From: Anaerobacillus alkalidiazotrophicus
GTDB lineage: Bacteria; Bacillota; Bacilli; Bacillales_H; Anaerobacillaceae
Direction: 5' to 3'
Assembly: GCF_001866055.1 (NCBI RefSeq)
Contig: NZ_MLQS01000030.1
Span: 249,500-313,499 of the forward strand
Length of the DNA stretch: 64,000 nucleotides
This document shows, in pieces, positions 53,555 through 63,395 of this stretch. How positions within the stretch are numbered: position 1 is the stretch's first letter; every line of letters starts with the position of its first letter. The notes under the pieces are model-generated. The model did not search any database. It saw only the letters and a list, made by a program, of their open reading frames with translations, and had not been told where the DNA came from. A program made the translations under genes and the position numbers.

Positions 53555-54652
53555 TTACTTTACTACCAGTAGCTCTTTTGGAAAGCTGGTTAAACTGCGG
53601 AAACCGTCTTTTGTAATGACAATATCGTCTTCTATACGAACGCCTCCTATACTAGGTACATAAATACCTGGTTCAACAGTAAAAACAAACCCTTCTTTTA
53701 ATAAATCCTGGTTATTTTTGTTCATTGAAGGAAATTCATGTACTTCAATTCCTAGACCATGTCCAATACGATGTGGAAAATATTCTCCGTAACCAGCTTT
53801 TTCTATATAATCTCTTGCTACTGTATCGATATCTTCTATTTTTGATCCAACCTTACATAACGATAAAGCCGCATTTTGTGCTTCTAAAACCGTTTCGTAA
53901 ATATGTCTTTGTTTCTCGCTAACCTCTTGATAAATTACTGTACGTGTAATATCAGAGCAATATCCATCTAAAACTACTCCAAGATCGAACAAAACAAAAT
54001 CCCCTCTTTTTATTTTAGTTTGGCCAGGGTTGCCGTGAGGATCTGCTGTATTAGCTCCTGTTAGGACCATTGTCGAGAAGGACATTTCCCGGACACCTTT
54101 GCGTTTTAATTCATATTCAATTAAAGCTAAAATTTCCATTTCTGTTTTACCTTCTTTAATGGTGTTGACGCCAACCTCAACACCAAAATCTGCAAGTTCA
54201 GCAGCTTGTTTTAAAACAGTTAGCTCTTTTTCATCTTTTATTAGACGTAATGAATTTAACTTATCTTCAATAGAATGAAATTTAGTGTCAGGAAACATAT
54301 GTGAAAAATTGTTTGCTCGAGAGAAGGAGATTTGTTCTTTTTCGATAGCGATTGCATGTCCTAATTTATTTTGCCTTTTTAATAGTTGGTGAATTAAGTC
54401 CCAAGGATTATCAGTATCACTGTAGCTAATAATCTCATATTCCCATCCAGCCGATTTTGCTGGATTTCTTTCCATATTTGGACATATTAGAACTGGTTCA
54501 TCATTTGGGAATATAAATAAACCAATTAAACGTTCGTGAGGTTCAGAAAAAAAGCCAGATAAATAAAATACATTTGCTTTTGTTTGGACAAAAGCAAAGT
54601 CGTAGTCGTTTTCAGCAAGCCAATTCATTAATTTTTTTATACGTATGTTCAT
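53555..54652 (-). CDS. M24 family Xaa-Pro peptidase
   Basis: A 365-residue cytosolic metallopeptidase. The N-terminal creatinase-type domain (1-130) is followed by the pita-bread domain with the metal ligands in DLGVVLDGYCSDITRT, HRIGHGLGIEVHEFP, FTVEPGIYVP and VRIEDDIVIT. It should remove residues preceding proline from short peptides (PapA/PapB or PepQ type). A GTG at 54661 overlaps the AGGAAGTGAG site, so the ATG at 54652 is preferred. It is convergent with the secreted-protein gene and divergent from ytkL. Confidence 0.92.
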   Translation of the reverse strand: MNIRIKKLMNWLAENDYDFAFVQTKANVFYLSGFFSEPHERLIGLFIFPNDEPVLICPNMERNPAKSAGWEYEIISYSDTDNPWDLIHQLLKRQNKLGHAIAIEKEQISFSRANNFSHMFPDTKFHSIEDKLNSLRLIKDEKELTVLKQAAELADFGVEVGVNTIKEGKTEMEILALIEYELKRKGVREMSFSTMVLTGANTADPHGNPGQTKIKRGDFVLFDLGVVLDGYCSDITRTVIYQEVSEKQRHIYETVLEAQNAALSLCKVGSKIEDIDTVARDYIEKAGYGEYFPHRIGHGLGIEVHEFPSMNKNNQDLLKEGFVFTVEPGIYVPSIGGVRIEDDIVITKDGFRSLTSFPKELLVVK

Positions 54653-54849
54653 TTTACTCACTTCCTATTTTAATTTGATAAGGTAAGCATATTTAAAACT
54701 GTACCATTTTCTAGAGTGTTTGTTAATTTTATGCTTCACTTTTTATATTAAAGTTTAACCTTCGTTATAAAAAAATAGAAGGATTATGACGTTTAAAAGC
54801 GTAGTAGGTTTGTAAATAAAGTAAATATAAAGTTTAGGAGTGATAAATT

Positions 54850-55536
54850 ATGAAATTAACATATCATGGCCATTCGGTCGTTTGTATTGAAACGAATGGT
54901 AAGAAGATTATCATTGACCCATTTATTAAAGGTAATAGCCAAACTAACCTCGACTTTAATGACCTAAAAGTAGATGTTATTTTACTTACTCATGGTCATA
55001 ACGACCATGTAGGCGATACAGTTGAACTAGCAAAGAAAAATCAAGCCACTGTTGTTGCACCATTTGAACTGGCTACGTATTTAGGGTGGCAAGGAGTAAC
55101 GGTTCATCCAATGCACTTAGGTGGTTCACACCAATTTAATTTTGGTAAAGTGAAGTTTACTCAATCTTTTCACGGTTCTGCTTACGTAGAAGAAGAAAAT
55201 AAAAAGATTGTTTATACAGGAATGCCTGCAGGAATATTACTTTCCGCAGAAGGAAAAACCATTTTTCATGCAGGCGATACGGCTCTGTTTTCAGACATGA
55301 AGCTTATTGGCGAACGTAATAATATTGATGTTGCTTTTTTACCAATTGGTGATAATTTTACAATGGGACCAGAGGATGCAGCTATTGCGGCTACATGGTT
55401 AAGAGCAAAAATTGTAATTCCAATTCATTACAATACATTCCCGGTAATCGAACAAGATCCAAAGGCGTTTATTGCATTGTTAGCACCTGGGGTTGAGGGT
55501 AGGGTTTTAACCTCTGGAGAAACGATGGATTTGTAG
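54850..55536 (+). CDS. ytkL: UPF0173 metal-dependent hydrolase YtkL
   Basis: A 228-residue metallo-beta-lactamase-fold protein. The metal-binding HxHxDH motif is [12 protein letters not shown] (about residue 52), with further ligands in [13 protein letters not shown] and the C-terminal [14 protein letters not shown]. It matches the UPF0173 family, B. subtilis YtkL, whose substrate is not established. TTTAGGAGTG precedes the ATG. A terminator follows. Confidence 0.92.
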   Translation: MKLTYHGHSVVCIETNGKKIIIDPFIKGNSQTNLDFNDLKVDVILLTHGHNDHVGDTVELAKKNQATVVAPFELATYLGWQGVTVHPMHLGGSHQFNFGKVKFTQSFHGSAYVEEENKKIVYTGMPAGILLSAEGKTIFHAGDTALFSDMKLIGERNNIDVAFLPIGDNFTMGPEDAAIAATWLRAKIVIPIHYNTFPVIEQDPKAFIALLAPGVEGRVLTSGETMDL

Positions 55537-55552
55537 AAGTGAATAGTATGAA

Positions 55553-55586
55553 GTAGACTAAACCATTTTGGTTTAGTCTATTTTTA
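55553..55586 (+). terminator. Terminator after ytkL
   Basis: TAGACTAAACC and GGTTTAGTCTA around ATTTT, then TTTTTA. Confidence 0.85.
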
Positions 55587-55669
55587 CGGAAAATTAAGAT
55601 GAAACTAATCATTGTTATTATCTTTCTGCATATAATGCAAGTAAGACAACCTATAAGGAGGGTGAGTTT

Positions 55670-55918
55670 ATGAGAAGAAATCGTTTGTTTTTATGTTTTA
55701 TACTAGGAATCGCTATTGTATTTTACGGTGTACCATACTTGAATTTTCAAGCCGATTTGAAGACTACTATTTTTTCAGCTACTTGGTTACTGTTTGCGCT
55801 TATGGCAATTAGTGGAAACCTTATTGCTCTGTTATATAGTGATAAAATGAAACGAATGAAAACAACAAGAAGAAATATAAGTATACAAAAGAAACAAAAA
55901 GTACGACAATATGGATAA
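55670..55918 (+). CDS. Small two-helix membrane protein at the ytpI locus
   Basis: An 82-residue protein with two hydrophobic helices (about residues 5-23, LFLCFILGIAIVFYGVPYL, and 32-55, TIFSATWLLFALMAISGNLI) and a basic C-terminal tail (KMKRMKTTRRNISIQKKQK). It occupies the position of B. subtilis ytpI, directly upstream of ytoI, but differs in size and helix number, so I do not give the symbol. AAGGAGGGTG lies upstream of the ATG. Function unknown. Confidence 0.75.
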   Translation: MRRNRLFLCFILGIAIVFYGVPYLNFQADLKTTIFSATWLLFALMAISGNLIALLYSDKMKRMKTTRRNISIQKKQKVRQYG

Positions 55919-56007
55919 TTGCCTTGATGTCAAGCTCTCTGATCGCTATACTTGTATCAGTACAGGCCCATTATTTCATGAATACAGGCTAGAAGAGGAG
56001 GAGCTTG

Positions 56008-57315
56008 ATGACAAAGCATGAACAAATTTTGCAATATATCCAATCACTAGACATTGGTAATAAAATATCTGTAAGACAAATTGCAAAAGCGTTGTCAGTA
56101 AGTGAAGGGACAGCTTATCGAGCAATTAAAGATGCTGAAAACCAAGGATTAGTAAGTACAATTGAACGTGTTGGTACAATCCGAATAGAGAAGAAACAAA
56201 AAGATAATTTTGAAAAACTAACCTTTGCTGAAGTTGTTAATATTGTTGATGGACAAGTACTAGGTGGAAGAGACGGTTTATATAAAACGTTAAGTAAGTT
56301 TGTTATTGGTGCTATGAAAGCGGAAGCAATGATGCGTTATGTAGAGGCTGGGAACTTGCTAATAGTAGGTAATAGAAATGAAGTACACAAACTTGCTCTT
56401 CAAGAAGGAGCAGCAGTACTTATTACGGGTGGCTTTGATACTTCTGATGAAGTAAAAAAGTTAGCTGACGAAATAGCATTACCAATCATTTCCACAACTT
56501 ACGATACGTTTACAGTTGCAACGATGATTAATAGAGCAATATACGACCAATTAATAAAAAAAGAAATTATTTTAGTCGATGATATTTACATTAAATTAGA
56601 AGACACTTATTTCTTGAAGACAACAGACCTGGTTGAAAAATGGTTTTATTTAAATCATGAAACTAGTCATAGTCGTTACCCTGTTGTTGACGAAAACATG
56701 AGAATACAAGGTATGGTTACTTCTAAGGATATTATGGGTGTAGATAAAACTTTAGAAATAGATAAAGTCATGACGAAAAGTCCAATTTCTGTAATTGGGC
56801 AAACATCAGTGGCATCAGCGGCTCATCTCATGGTATGGGAGGGGATTGAACAACTTCCTGTTGTCGATAATTATAAAAAGTTAATTGGAGTTATCAGTAG
56901 ACAGGATGTATTAAAGGCTCTACAAATGAATCAGCGACAACCTCATGTAGGTGAGACCATAGAGGATTTGGTTACAAGTGGTTTTCAAGATGCTTCAACT
57001 AATAATAAAATTTGTTATCGCTGTGAGGTAACGCCGCAGATGACGAATCAACTCGGGACAATTTCTTACGGGGTATTTACAACAATTGTAACGGAAGCAG
57101 GAAGTCGAGCATTACGTACTCAAAAAAAGGGAGATCTGGTAGTAGAAAATATAACATTATATTTTATTAAGCCAGTTCAAATTGAAAGTTTGATCGATAT
57201 CGTTCCAAGGATATTAGAAATTGGCCGTAAGTTTGGGAAGGTTGATGTAGAAATTTTTCATGAGGGAACTATTGTAGGTAAAGCTTTACTAATGGCGCAA
57301 ATTATCGATCGATAA
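56008..57315 (+). CDS. ytoI: CBS/DRTGG/thioesterase regulator YtoI
   Basis: A 435-residue multidomain protein. The order is a winged helix-turn-helix (about 1-60; KHEQILQYIQSLDIGNKISV, then RQIAKALSVSEGTAYRAIK), a DRTGG domain (about 70-180; ALQEGAAVLITGGF), two CBS domains (about 190-310; YPVVDENMRIQGMVTSKDI and LPVVDNYKKLIGVISRQDV) and a hot-dog thioesterase-like domain (about 320-435). This is the YtoI architecture. CBS domains usually bind adenine nucleotides, so a nucleotide-responsive regulator is likely, but no target is known. GAGGAGG favours the ATG at 56008 over the TTG at 56005. Confidence 0.92.
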   Translation: MTKHEQILQYIQSLDIGNKISVRQIAKALSVSEGTAYRAIKDAENQGLVSTIERVGTIRIEKKQKDNFEKLTFAEVVNIVDGQVLGGRDGLYKTLSKFVIGAMKAEAMMRYVEAGNLLIVGNRNEVHKLALQEGAAVLITGGFDTSDEVKKLADEIALPIISTTYDTFTVATMINRAIYDQLIKKEIILVDDIYIKLEDTYFLKTTDLVEKWFYLNHETSHSRYPVVDENMRIQGMVTSKDIMGVDKTLEIDKVMTKSPISVIGQTSVASAAHLMVWEGIEQLPVVDNYKKLIGVISRQDVLKALQMNQRQPHVGETIEDLVTSGFQDASTNNKICYRCEVTPQMTNQLGTISYGVFTTIVTEAGSRALRTQKKGDLVVENITLYFIKPVQIESLIDIVPRILEIGRKFGKVDVEIFHEGTIVGKALLMAQIIDR

Positions 57316-57396
57316 AGAGTATGTTGGTTTCGTTAAGAGAGATCCTAAAAGATAATAACACACAACTCTATGATTGATTTAAAAAGGAGAAGTTGA

Positions 57397-58341
57397 ATGA
57401 AAGAAAGAATTATTGAAGCTGTTGAAAGTTATGACAAAATTATTTTACATCGTCACGTTCGTCCTGACCCGGATGCATTAGGATCACAAGCAGGTTTAGC
57501 TCTCATGTTAAAAAATCACTATCCACAAAAACAAGTTTATATGGTCGGTGAAGAAGAAAAGTCACTTCGATTTATCTCTAAAATGGACGAGATTTCTGAC
57601 GAAACATTTCAAGATGCGTTAATTATTATTTGTGATACTGCTAATGTAGAACGAATTAGCGATGAAAGATATACAAATGGTGATAAAATCATTAAAATTG
57701 ACCATCATCCAAATGAAGACCCTTATGGTGATATCATTTGGGTAGACTCTAGAGCAAGTTCTGTTTGTGAAATGATTTATGAACTTTATGAAACTTGGAA
57801 AGATTTAAAAGGGATGCAATTGACAGATGAAGCTGCAAGGTGCTTATACGCTGGTATTGTTGGAGATACGGGACGATTTCGTTACCCTAATACAACAGAA
57901 AAGACTTTTCGCTACGTAAGTGAGCTAATTAAATATCAGTTTTCACCGATTGAATTGTATGAAAAAATGGATGTGAAATCCTTACAAGATGCTCGACTTG
58001 AAGGGTATATATTAACCAATTTTCAAATTTTAGAATATGGTGTAGGTGTCATTAATTTACCAAACAAATTACTCGAACATTATGGAGTAACCGCCAACGA
58101 TGCTTCAAAGTTAGTTAATACGTTTGCCAATGTTGAAGGATTAAAGGCGTGGGTGTTTTTTGTTGAGGAGCCAGATAACTTAATTCGAGTTAGACTTCGT
58201 TCCAAAGGACCAATTATAAATAAAGTGGCCCAAAAGTTTAATGGTGGTGGTCATCCTTTAGCTGCGGGTGCTTCAGTTGATAATTGGGAACAAACGAAAG
58301 GGGTAGTAGCTGAATTAATTGAAGCGTGTCGTTGTTATTAA
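57397..58341 (+). CDS. nrnA: Oligoribonuclease / pAp phosphatase NrnA
   Basis: A 314-residue DHH/DHHA1 phosphoesterase that degrades nanoRNAs to mononucleotides and dephosphorylates 3'-phosphoadenosine 5'-phosphate. HRHVRPDPDALGSQAGLA (metal site), the DHH motif in IKIDHHPNEDPYGD (about residue 103), GDTGRFRYPNT and the DHHA1 end KFNGGGHPLAAGAS identify it as B. subtilis NrnA (YtqI). AAAAGGAGAAG precedes the ATG. It follows ytoI by 81 bases and precedes ytrI in convergent orientation, as in B. subtilis. Confidence 0.95.
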   Translation: MKERIIEAVESYDKIILHRHVRPDPDALGSQAGLALMLKNHYPQKQVYMVGEEEKSLRFISKMDEISDETFQDALIIICDTANVERISDERYTNGDKIIKIDHHPNEDPYGDIIWVDSRASSVCEMIYELYETWKDLKGMQLTDEAARCLYAGIVGDTGRFRYPNTTEKTFRYVSELIKYQFSPIELYEKMDVKSLQDARLEGYILTNFQILEYGVGVINLPNKLLEHYGVTANDASKLVNTFANVEGLKAWVFFVEEPDNLIRVRLRSKGPIINKVAQKFNGGGHPLAAGASVDNWEQTKGVVAELIEACRCY

Positions 58342-58352
58342 CAATACAAAAA

Positions 58353-58408
58353 AAGAGTCATGCAGTCCTTCTTTTATTAAAGAAAGAACTACATGACTTC
58401 CTTTTGGG
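58353..58408. terminator. Large hairpin after nrnA
   Basis: AGTCATGCAGT pairs with ACTACATGACT (one mismatch) around an inner TCTTT / AAAGA, followed by TTCCTTTT. The 58409-58553 stretch has nothing else to report. Confidence 0.65.
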
Positions 58409-58553
58409 GTAAAACCAGAAACCTATGCTAGTAATGTCTTCAAAAACAAAAATACCTAATTTCTCAAGTCCCTTTTTTATAGAAGGCAATCTCTATTGAT
58501 TCGGTATAAGCTGAGTATCCAGACTTTATCTGTTCTACTTTTAAACGGGCGCT

Positions 58554-59060
58554 TTATTCTGCTAAACGAATCTCTACAAATAATTCTAGCGTTGTATAAA
58601 TAGACCATCCTTTTATTGTGACTCGGTAACTCTTTTCATTAATGTTAAAATCCCGGTTTTCAATTGCTTGAATTAACAGTTCTTTAGTATTGGCAACTGA
58701 TTCAATATTTTTGTTTTTTACAGCCTTTAATTCATTTTCAATTTGTAGACGAAATTCATGAATCGATAATTCACTTAGCTTTAAATCTTTATCATTTATA
58801 AAATATACCTTTACTTCTTGGATTGTAAGCTTTTTTAAATTTTCTTTATTTAGTTCATCTTGATCACTTCTTAAAATCTCAATCGTTTCTACTTGTGCAT
58901 TAATCGTTGATTCTTGTTTTTTAATTTCGGTTACAAGTTTCTCTTGAACAGCTCCGAATTCATAAATAAAAAAAAACCAACCTATCAGAATTCCGATAAT
59001 TATACCGGCAAAAAAGCGTTGCCATCCTGTTTTTTTATAATAAGGTGGGATTCGCATCAT
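58554..59060 (-). CDS. ytrI: Sporulation membrane protein YtrI
   Basis: A 168-residue protein with one N-terminal helix (RFFAGIIIGILIGWFFFIYEF) after the conserved RIPPYYKKTGWQ, then a coiled coil and a small C-terminal domain. It matches YtrI, which with YtrH is made in the mother cell under sigma-E and needed for efficient sporulation in B. subtilis. The first of two adjacent ATG codons is called; the ribosome binding site AGGAGGC lies in the last codons of ytrH. It follows ytrH by six bases. Confidence 0.88.
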   Translation of the reverse strand: MMRIPPYYKKTGWQRFFAGIIIGILIGWFFFIYEFGAVQEKLVTEIKKQESTINAQVETIEILRSDQDELNKENLKKLTIQEVKVYFINDKDLKLSELSIHEFRLQIENELKAVKNKNIESVANTKELLIQAIENRDFNINEKSYRVTIKGWSIYTTLELFVEIRLAE

Positions 59061-59066
59061 CGGTGA

Positions 59067-59393
59067 TTATGCCTCCTGAGTGATCCACTGAATAATAACT
59101 CCACCCGAGTGTGCTCCAGAAAGTGCACAAAAGATCATAAACAATGTTTTGGCAATATCAATATGGGAACCGTCATAGATGCCTCTTTCAATACTATAAA
59201 TCGCGTCAAAAGTACCGCCAATTGCTGCAACTAGTGCCCAGATTTTTAGTCCCGCTGCTAATTCATTAATTGTAGATAAAGGCGGTTTACCAATAAGGAA
59301 AGCGCCGATCCCACCTACAATTGCACCACCTATCACAACTCCAAAGGCTACAAAAAAATTCATAACTAGTGTCGCAACAAATTCTTTGTCCAT
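59067..59393 (-). CDS. ytrH: Sporulation membrane protein YtrH
   Basis: A 108-residue protein with three hydrophobic helices (about 7-30, 48-65 and 78-95), rich in glycine (VAFGVVIGGAIVGGIGAFLIG, shown as VVIGGAIVGGIGAFLIG) and ending GAHSGGVIIQWITQEA. It matches the YtrH family. It is the first gene of the two-gene ytrHI operon; a sigma-E promoter is expected upstream, but I could not identify convincing elements. GGGAGAGG precedes the ATG. Confidence 0.9.
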   Translation of the reverse strand: MDKEFVATLVMNFFVAFGVVIGGAIVGGIGAFLIGKPPLSTINELAAGLKIWALVAAIGGTFDAIYSIERGIYDGSHIDIAKTLFMIFCALSGAHSGGVIIQWITQEA

Positions 59394-59847
59394 ACGAAAG
59401 CCTCTCCCTTTTTATTCTGGATTTTAAGGTTTTTTGATTACATATTTTAATTGGTAGAAAACACCAGTGTACGTCGGTGAATAATTCTCTTCTCTTTTAT
59501 CTCATTTGGAGCGACGTAACATTTTTAAACTATGAGGAACGAAAAATAAAGCCGACAAATATAAAATAATCGTATTAATAAATATGGGACAAAGCTATTA
59601 ATTATGCTAAGGATTTAAATTGTTTCTTATTTCATGTAAAATGTTAATAAGAAAATAAGGATCGTATGTTCTGTTACTGTTAGTTATAAAAGTTCTTTGT
59701 AGAGTGAAGGTCATAATTGCCAAAACCGAGATGCATAAATATTATCTCTAATTTCAAAAAACAACGTGATTAGATGCAGTATCCTAATCGTGTAAATATG
59801 TATGTGAAAAACATTGCGGTAAATTACTAATATAAGGGGGGAAAGTT
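59394..59847. other. Divergent gap between ytrH and dnaE
   Basis: A 454-base AT-rich region between divergent genes. It should hold promoters for both, but none stands out. A diverged family 3 repeat lies at its right side. Confidence 0.4.
59709..59810. repeat. Family 3 repeat, diverged copy 6
   Basis: GTCATAATTGCCAAAACC and GCATAAATATTATCTCTAAT align with copy 4 (TTCATAATTACCAAAAAT and TATCTAGTT); the right arm is degenerate, with GATTAGAT and ATCCTAATC. Confidence 0.45.
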
Positions 59848-62800
59848 GTGGAGTTCGCTCATTTACATATAAATACTGAATATAGCCTTTTAAAATCTGC
59901 TGCAAAAATAAATACACTAGTAAAGAAGGCGGCAGAACTAGGTTTTTTATCATTAGCTATAACTGATCAAAATGTAATGTACGGAGTTGTTCCCTTTTAT
60001 AAAGCTTGTAAAAAAGCCGGTCTAAAGCCAATTATTGGACTTGAATTAAGTGTTAAAGGAGAACAAACTGATGAGACTAGATTGTTACTTTTAGCCAAAA
60101 CATTTACTGGTTATCAAAATCTAATAAAATTATCAAGTATTGCTCAAGTATTTTCAACGACCAAATTAAAGCGAATTGAAAAAAAACAACTATTTGATTA
60201 TTCCAAAGATTTAGTCGCTATTAGTTCGGCTTATAAAGGAGAAATTCAACTGTCATTACAAGACTCTGAAGAAATGGCCTTAAAGAAAATAAAGGAATAT
60301 AAGCATTATTTCGGTGAGGATTTTTATATAGGCATTCAAGACCATTTTTTAGCTACGGAAAAACAATTAAATTTACAGTTAGTAAATCTTTCAAAGCGAG
60401 AAAAAATAAAGTTTGTAGCTACTAATCAGGTTATGTATGTTAGGAAAGAGGATGCGCTTGCACATAAATGCTTATTAGCGATTGACCAAGGAACGACATT
60501 ACCTGAACTTGAAGGAGCTTTTCAAACAGAAGAATATTATTTAAAGCCAAAAGATGAAATGGTTGAACTCTTTTCGTATATTCCAGATGCAATTATAAAC
60601 TCTCAAAAAATAGCAGATAGTTGCACTGTAGAATTAGAATTAGGCGGTCAAGCACTACCTAAATACCCACTTGAAAAAGAGAAGAATCCAAGAGATTACT
60701 TGCGTGAGCTTTGTTTTCAAGGGTTACAAAAACGATATACAGATATTACTAAAGATGTTGAAAATCGACTACTATATGAACTAGAAATTATTGATCAGAT
60801 GCAATTTAATGATTACTTTCTAATTGTTTGGGACTTTATGAAATTTGCTCAAGGTCAAGGTATGATTACAGGACCAGGAAGAGGATCAGCAGCTGGGTCG
60901 TTAGTAGCGTATGTTCTTAACATTACAAATGTTGACCCCATTAAGTATGACCTTCTTTTCGAACGTTTCTTAAATCCTGAGCGGATTACAATGCCTGATA
61001 TAGACATAGATTTTCCTGATACCAGAAGAGAAGAAGTTATTGATTACGTTTATCAAAAGTATGGAAAAAATCATGTGGCCCAAATTATTACATTTGGTAC
61101 GCTAGCTGCAAAAGCTGCACTTAGAGATGTTGGAAAGGTGATAGGCTTACCATTAAAGCAAATTGATAATATTGCCAAGCTTATTCCTTCTAGGCCGAAT
61201 TTAACTATTGATGAAGCAGTAAAAGAAACTCCTGTCCTACAAAAGCAAATCCAACAAAGTGAGGAAATTAGAGAATGGTTTCGTTTAGCTAGGAGAGTGG
61301 AAGGGTTGCCACGCCATGCTTCTACACATGCAGCTGGTATTATCATAAGTAAAGACCGATTAACTGACAAAGTACCCTTACAAAAAGGTCATTCAGACGT
61401 GCTACTAACGCAATATCCTATGACCATTTTAGAAGAAGTAGGACTTTTAAAAATGGATTTTTTAGGACTAAGGAATTTGTCATTTATTGAGGAGATTTTA
61501 AACCATATAAATAAAATGGAAAGTAAGAGGATTGATATCAACACGATCCCACTAAATGATAATAAGACATTTCAACTGTTAGGAAAAGGAGATACAACTG
61601 GAGTCTTTCAATTGGAATCACCAGGAATGAGACGAGTGTTGGCGAATTTAAAACCTACAGAATTTGAAGATATTGTTGCGGTAAATGCTCTGTATCGACC
61701 TGGCCCTATGGAAAACATCCCACTCTATATAGATGGTAAGCATAAAAGAAGAAAAGTTACATATTTGCACAAAAACTTAAAGCCTATTTTAGAAAAAACG
61801 TATGGAGTTATAATTTATCAGGAGCAAATTATGCAAATTGCTTCAAAAATGGCAGGCTTTTCGCTAGGAGAAGCTGATATTTTACGGCGTGCCGTAAGTA
61901 AAAAAAACCTTGAAACATTAGAAGAGCAGCGAGGGAAGTTTGTTCGTGGTTGCTTAGCAAATGGCTCTAATGAAAAAGTTGCAACTGATGTTTATAATTT
62001 AATTGTCCGTTTTGCTAATTACGGTTTCAATCGAAGTCACTCTGTAGCCTATAGTGTTATTTCATACTATTTAGCTTATTTAAAAGCAAATTACCCAACA
62101 GCTTTTTTTGCTGCGCTTTTAACAAATACTATTGGACAGCAAACAAAAATGAGCCAATACATTCTTGATGCCAAAAACAAAGGAATTAAAGTAGAGAGAC
62201 CATCGATTAATAAGAGTGATGCAGGTTTTACGATAAGTAAAAATAACAGTGTTCAGTTTGGACTTGCAGCAATAAAAAATGTTGGAATAAGGGCTATTGA
62301 AGATATCGTATTTGAACGAAGTAAAGGTGGGGAGTATAAAGATATATTTGATTTTTGTGCTCGTAATGATTCTAAGAATATAAATAGAAGAACACTAGAA
62401 GCATTGGTCGCTGCAGGCTGCTTTGATGAGTTAGGGCATCATCGTGCTGCTTTATTAGCAACATTAGATTATGCACAAGAGTTTGGTGAGCAAATACGGC
62501 AACAAAATACTGAAAATCAAACTGCTCTTTTTGTTGATGAACTGAAAAAACCTGACCTAGTTCAGGTGCCACCATTTAAAGAAACGGAAAAGCTATATTT
62601 TGAAAAAGAAGTTTTAGGATTTTATCTATCTAGTCATCCGATTGAACAATATCATGATGTATTTATCTCACATGATAGAAATTCAATTTTGGAAGCATTG
62701 AAAAAAGGTGAAAGTCACCCGCGCCTTGCTGGACTCCTTGAAAGTGTAAGGTTGATAAAAACAAAAAAAGGTGAACAAATGGCTTTTCTAAAGCTAAGTG

Positions 62801-63210
62801 ATGAAAGTGGAGAGATTGAGGTAACTGTTTTTCCGAAAACCTATCGAGAGTTTTATTCAGCTCTTAAGATAGGACAGCTTGTTTTTCTAGAAGGGAATTT
62901 AGAAATAACAAAAGAAAGAACACAGTTAATTCTAAAAAAAGTAGTAGATGTTACAACTTTACAAAAGAAGCAGAAGTTAGAAAGTGTATTATATATAAAA
63001 ATTAGTAATGAATATGCTAGCCAAAAGAAATTAATACAATTAAAACAAGTTATTAAAAGGTACCAAGGTAACGTGAAAGTTATACTATATTATGAAGAAA
63101 AAAAACAATCAGTTCAATTGTCCGATGAATATAAGGTATCTGCAACAAGACAATGCTTAGAAGAATTATATACAATTTTAGGAAGGGAAAATGTGGTAGT
63201 TAAAAGATAA
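59848..63210 (+). CDS. dnaE: DNA polymerase III alpha subunit DnaE
   Basis: A 1120-residue C-family polymerase. In low-GC Gram-positives DnaE extends primers before PolC takes over and also does error-prone synthesis. Domains in order: PHP (about 1-210; FAHLHINTEYSLLKSAAKI), polymerase core with ITGPGRGSAAGSLVAYVL and the catalytic aspartates PDIDIDFPD (about 384-392), RHASTHAAGIIIS, NALYRPGPMENIP, NYGFNRSHSVAYSVISYYLA, helix-hairpin-helix (GLAAIKNVG) and a C-terminal OB domain (about 930-1010). The length matches B. subtilis DnaE (about 1115). The start is a GTG after AAGGGGGGAAAG. Confidence 0.96.
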   Translation: MEFAHLHINTEYSLLKSAAKINTLVKKAAELGFLSLAITDQNVMYGVVPFYKACKKAGLKPIIGLELSVKGEQTDETRLLLLAKTFTGYQNLIKLSSIAQVFSTTKLKRIEKKQLFDYSKDLVAISSAYKGEIQLSLQDSEEMALKKIKEYKHYFGEDFYIGIQDHFLATEKQLNLQLVNLSKREKIKFVATNQVMYVRKEDALAHKCLLAIDQGTTLPELEGAFQTEEYYLKPKDEMVELFSYIPDAIINSQKIADSCTVELELGGQALPKYPLEKEKNPRDYLRELCFQGLQKRYTDITKDVENRLLYELEIIDQMQFNDYFLIVWDFMKFAQGQGMITGPGRGSAAGSLVAYVLNITNVDPIKYDLLFERFLNPERITMPDIDIDFPDTRREEVIDYVYQKYGKNHVAQIITFGTLAAKAALRDVGKVIGLPLKQIDNIAKLIPSRPNLTIDEAVKETPVLQKQIQQSEEIREWFRLARRVEGLPRHASTHAAGIIISKDRLTDKVPLQKGHSDVLLTQYPMTILEEVGLLKMDFLGLRNLSFIEEILNHINKMESKRIDINTIPLNDNKTFQLLGKGDTTGVFQLESPGMRRVLANLKPTEFEDIVAVNALYRPGPMENIPLYIDGKHKRRKVTYLHKNLKPILEKTYGVIIYQEQIMQIASKMAGFSLGEADILRRAVSKKNLETLEEQRGKFVRGCLANGSNEKVATDVYNLIVRFANYGFNRSHSVAYSVISYYLAYLKANYPTAFFAALLTNTIGQQTKMSQYILDAKNKGIKVERPSINKSDAGFTISKNNSVQFGLAAIKNVGIRAIEDIVFERSKGGEYKDIFDFCARNDSKNINRRTLEALVAAGCFDELGHHRAALLATLDYAQEFGEQIRQQNTENQTALFVDELKKPDLVQVPPFKETEKLYFEKEVLGFYLSSHPIEQYHDVFISHDRNSILEALKKGESHPRLAGLLESVRLIKTKKGEQMAFLKLSDESGEIEVTVFPKTYREFYSALKIGQLVFLEGNLEITKERTQLILKKVVDVTTLQKKQKLESVLYIKISNEYASQKKLIQLKQVIKRYQGNVKVILYYEEKKQSVQLSDEYKVSATRQCLEELYTILGRENVVVKR

Positions 63211-63214
63211 AGGG

Positions 63215-63242
63215 TAGACAGAAGAAATTGATCTGTTATAAT
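63215..63242 (+). promoter_or_regulatory. Promoter-like pair before the malic enzyme gene
   Basis: TAGACA (63215-63220) and a perfect TATAAT (63237-63242) are 16 bases apart, just after the dnaE stop codon. Confidence 0.5.
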
Positions 63243-63252
63243 ATGGTGGGAC

Positions 63253-63272
63253 GTGGTCAGACCACTTTTTTC
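63253..63272 (+). terminator. Short terminator after dnaE
   Basis: GTGGT, CAG, ACCAC and six T. It begins only about ten bases beyond the TATAAT above. Confidence 0.55.
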
Positions 63273-63395
63273 GCATTCTTATAAATTTTATACTTGTGTT
63301 AAATAAGGGTAAAAAAGTTTGTCGCGACATAATAACGTATTCGTTTCTAATTTTTTAATTAGGTTTCAAATTACGATTATGGAGAGTGAAAGTTC

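Noticed and set aside
55927..55992. 21-codon hydrophobic frame between the two-helix protein gene and ytoI
   Set aside because: No ribosome binding site, and the stretch also serves as the ytoI leader.
59394..59460. Sigma-E promoter for ytrHI
   Set aside because: Expected, but no convincing -35 and -10 pair with proper spacing could be seen.
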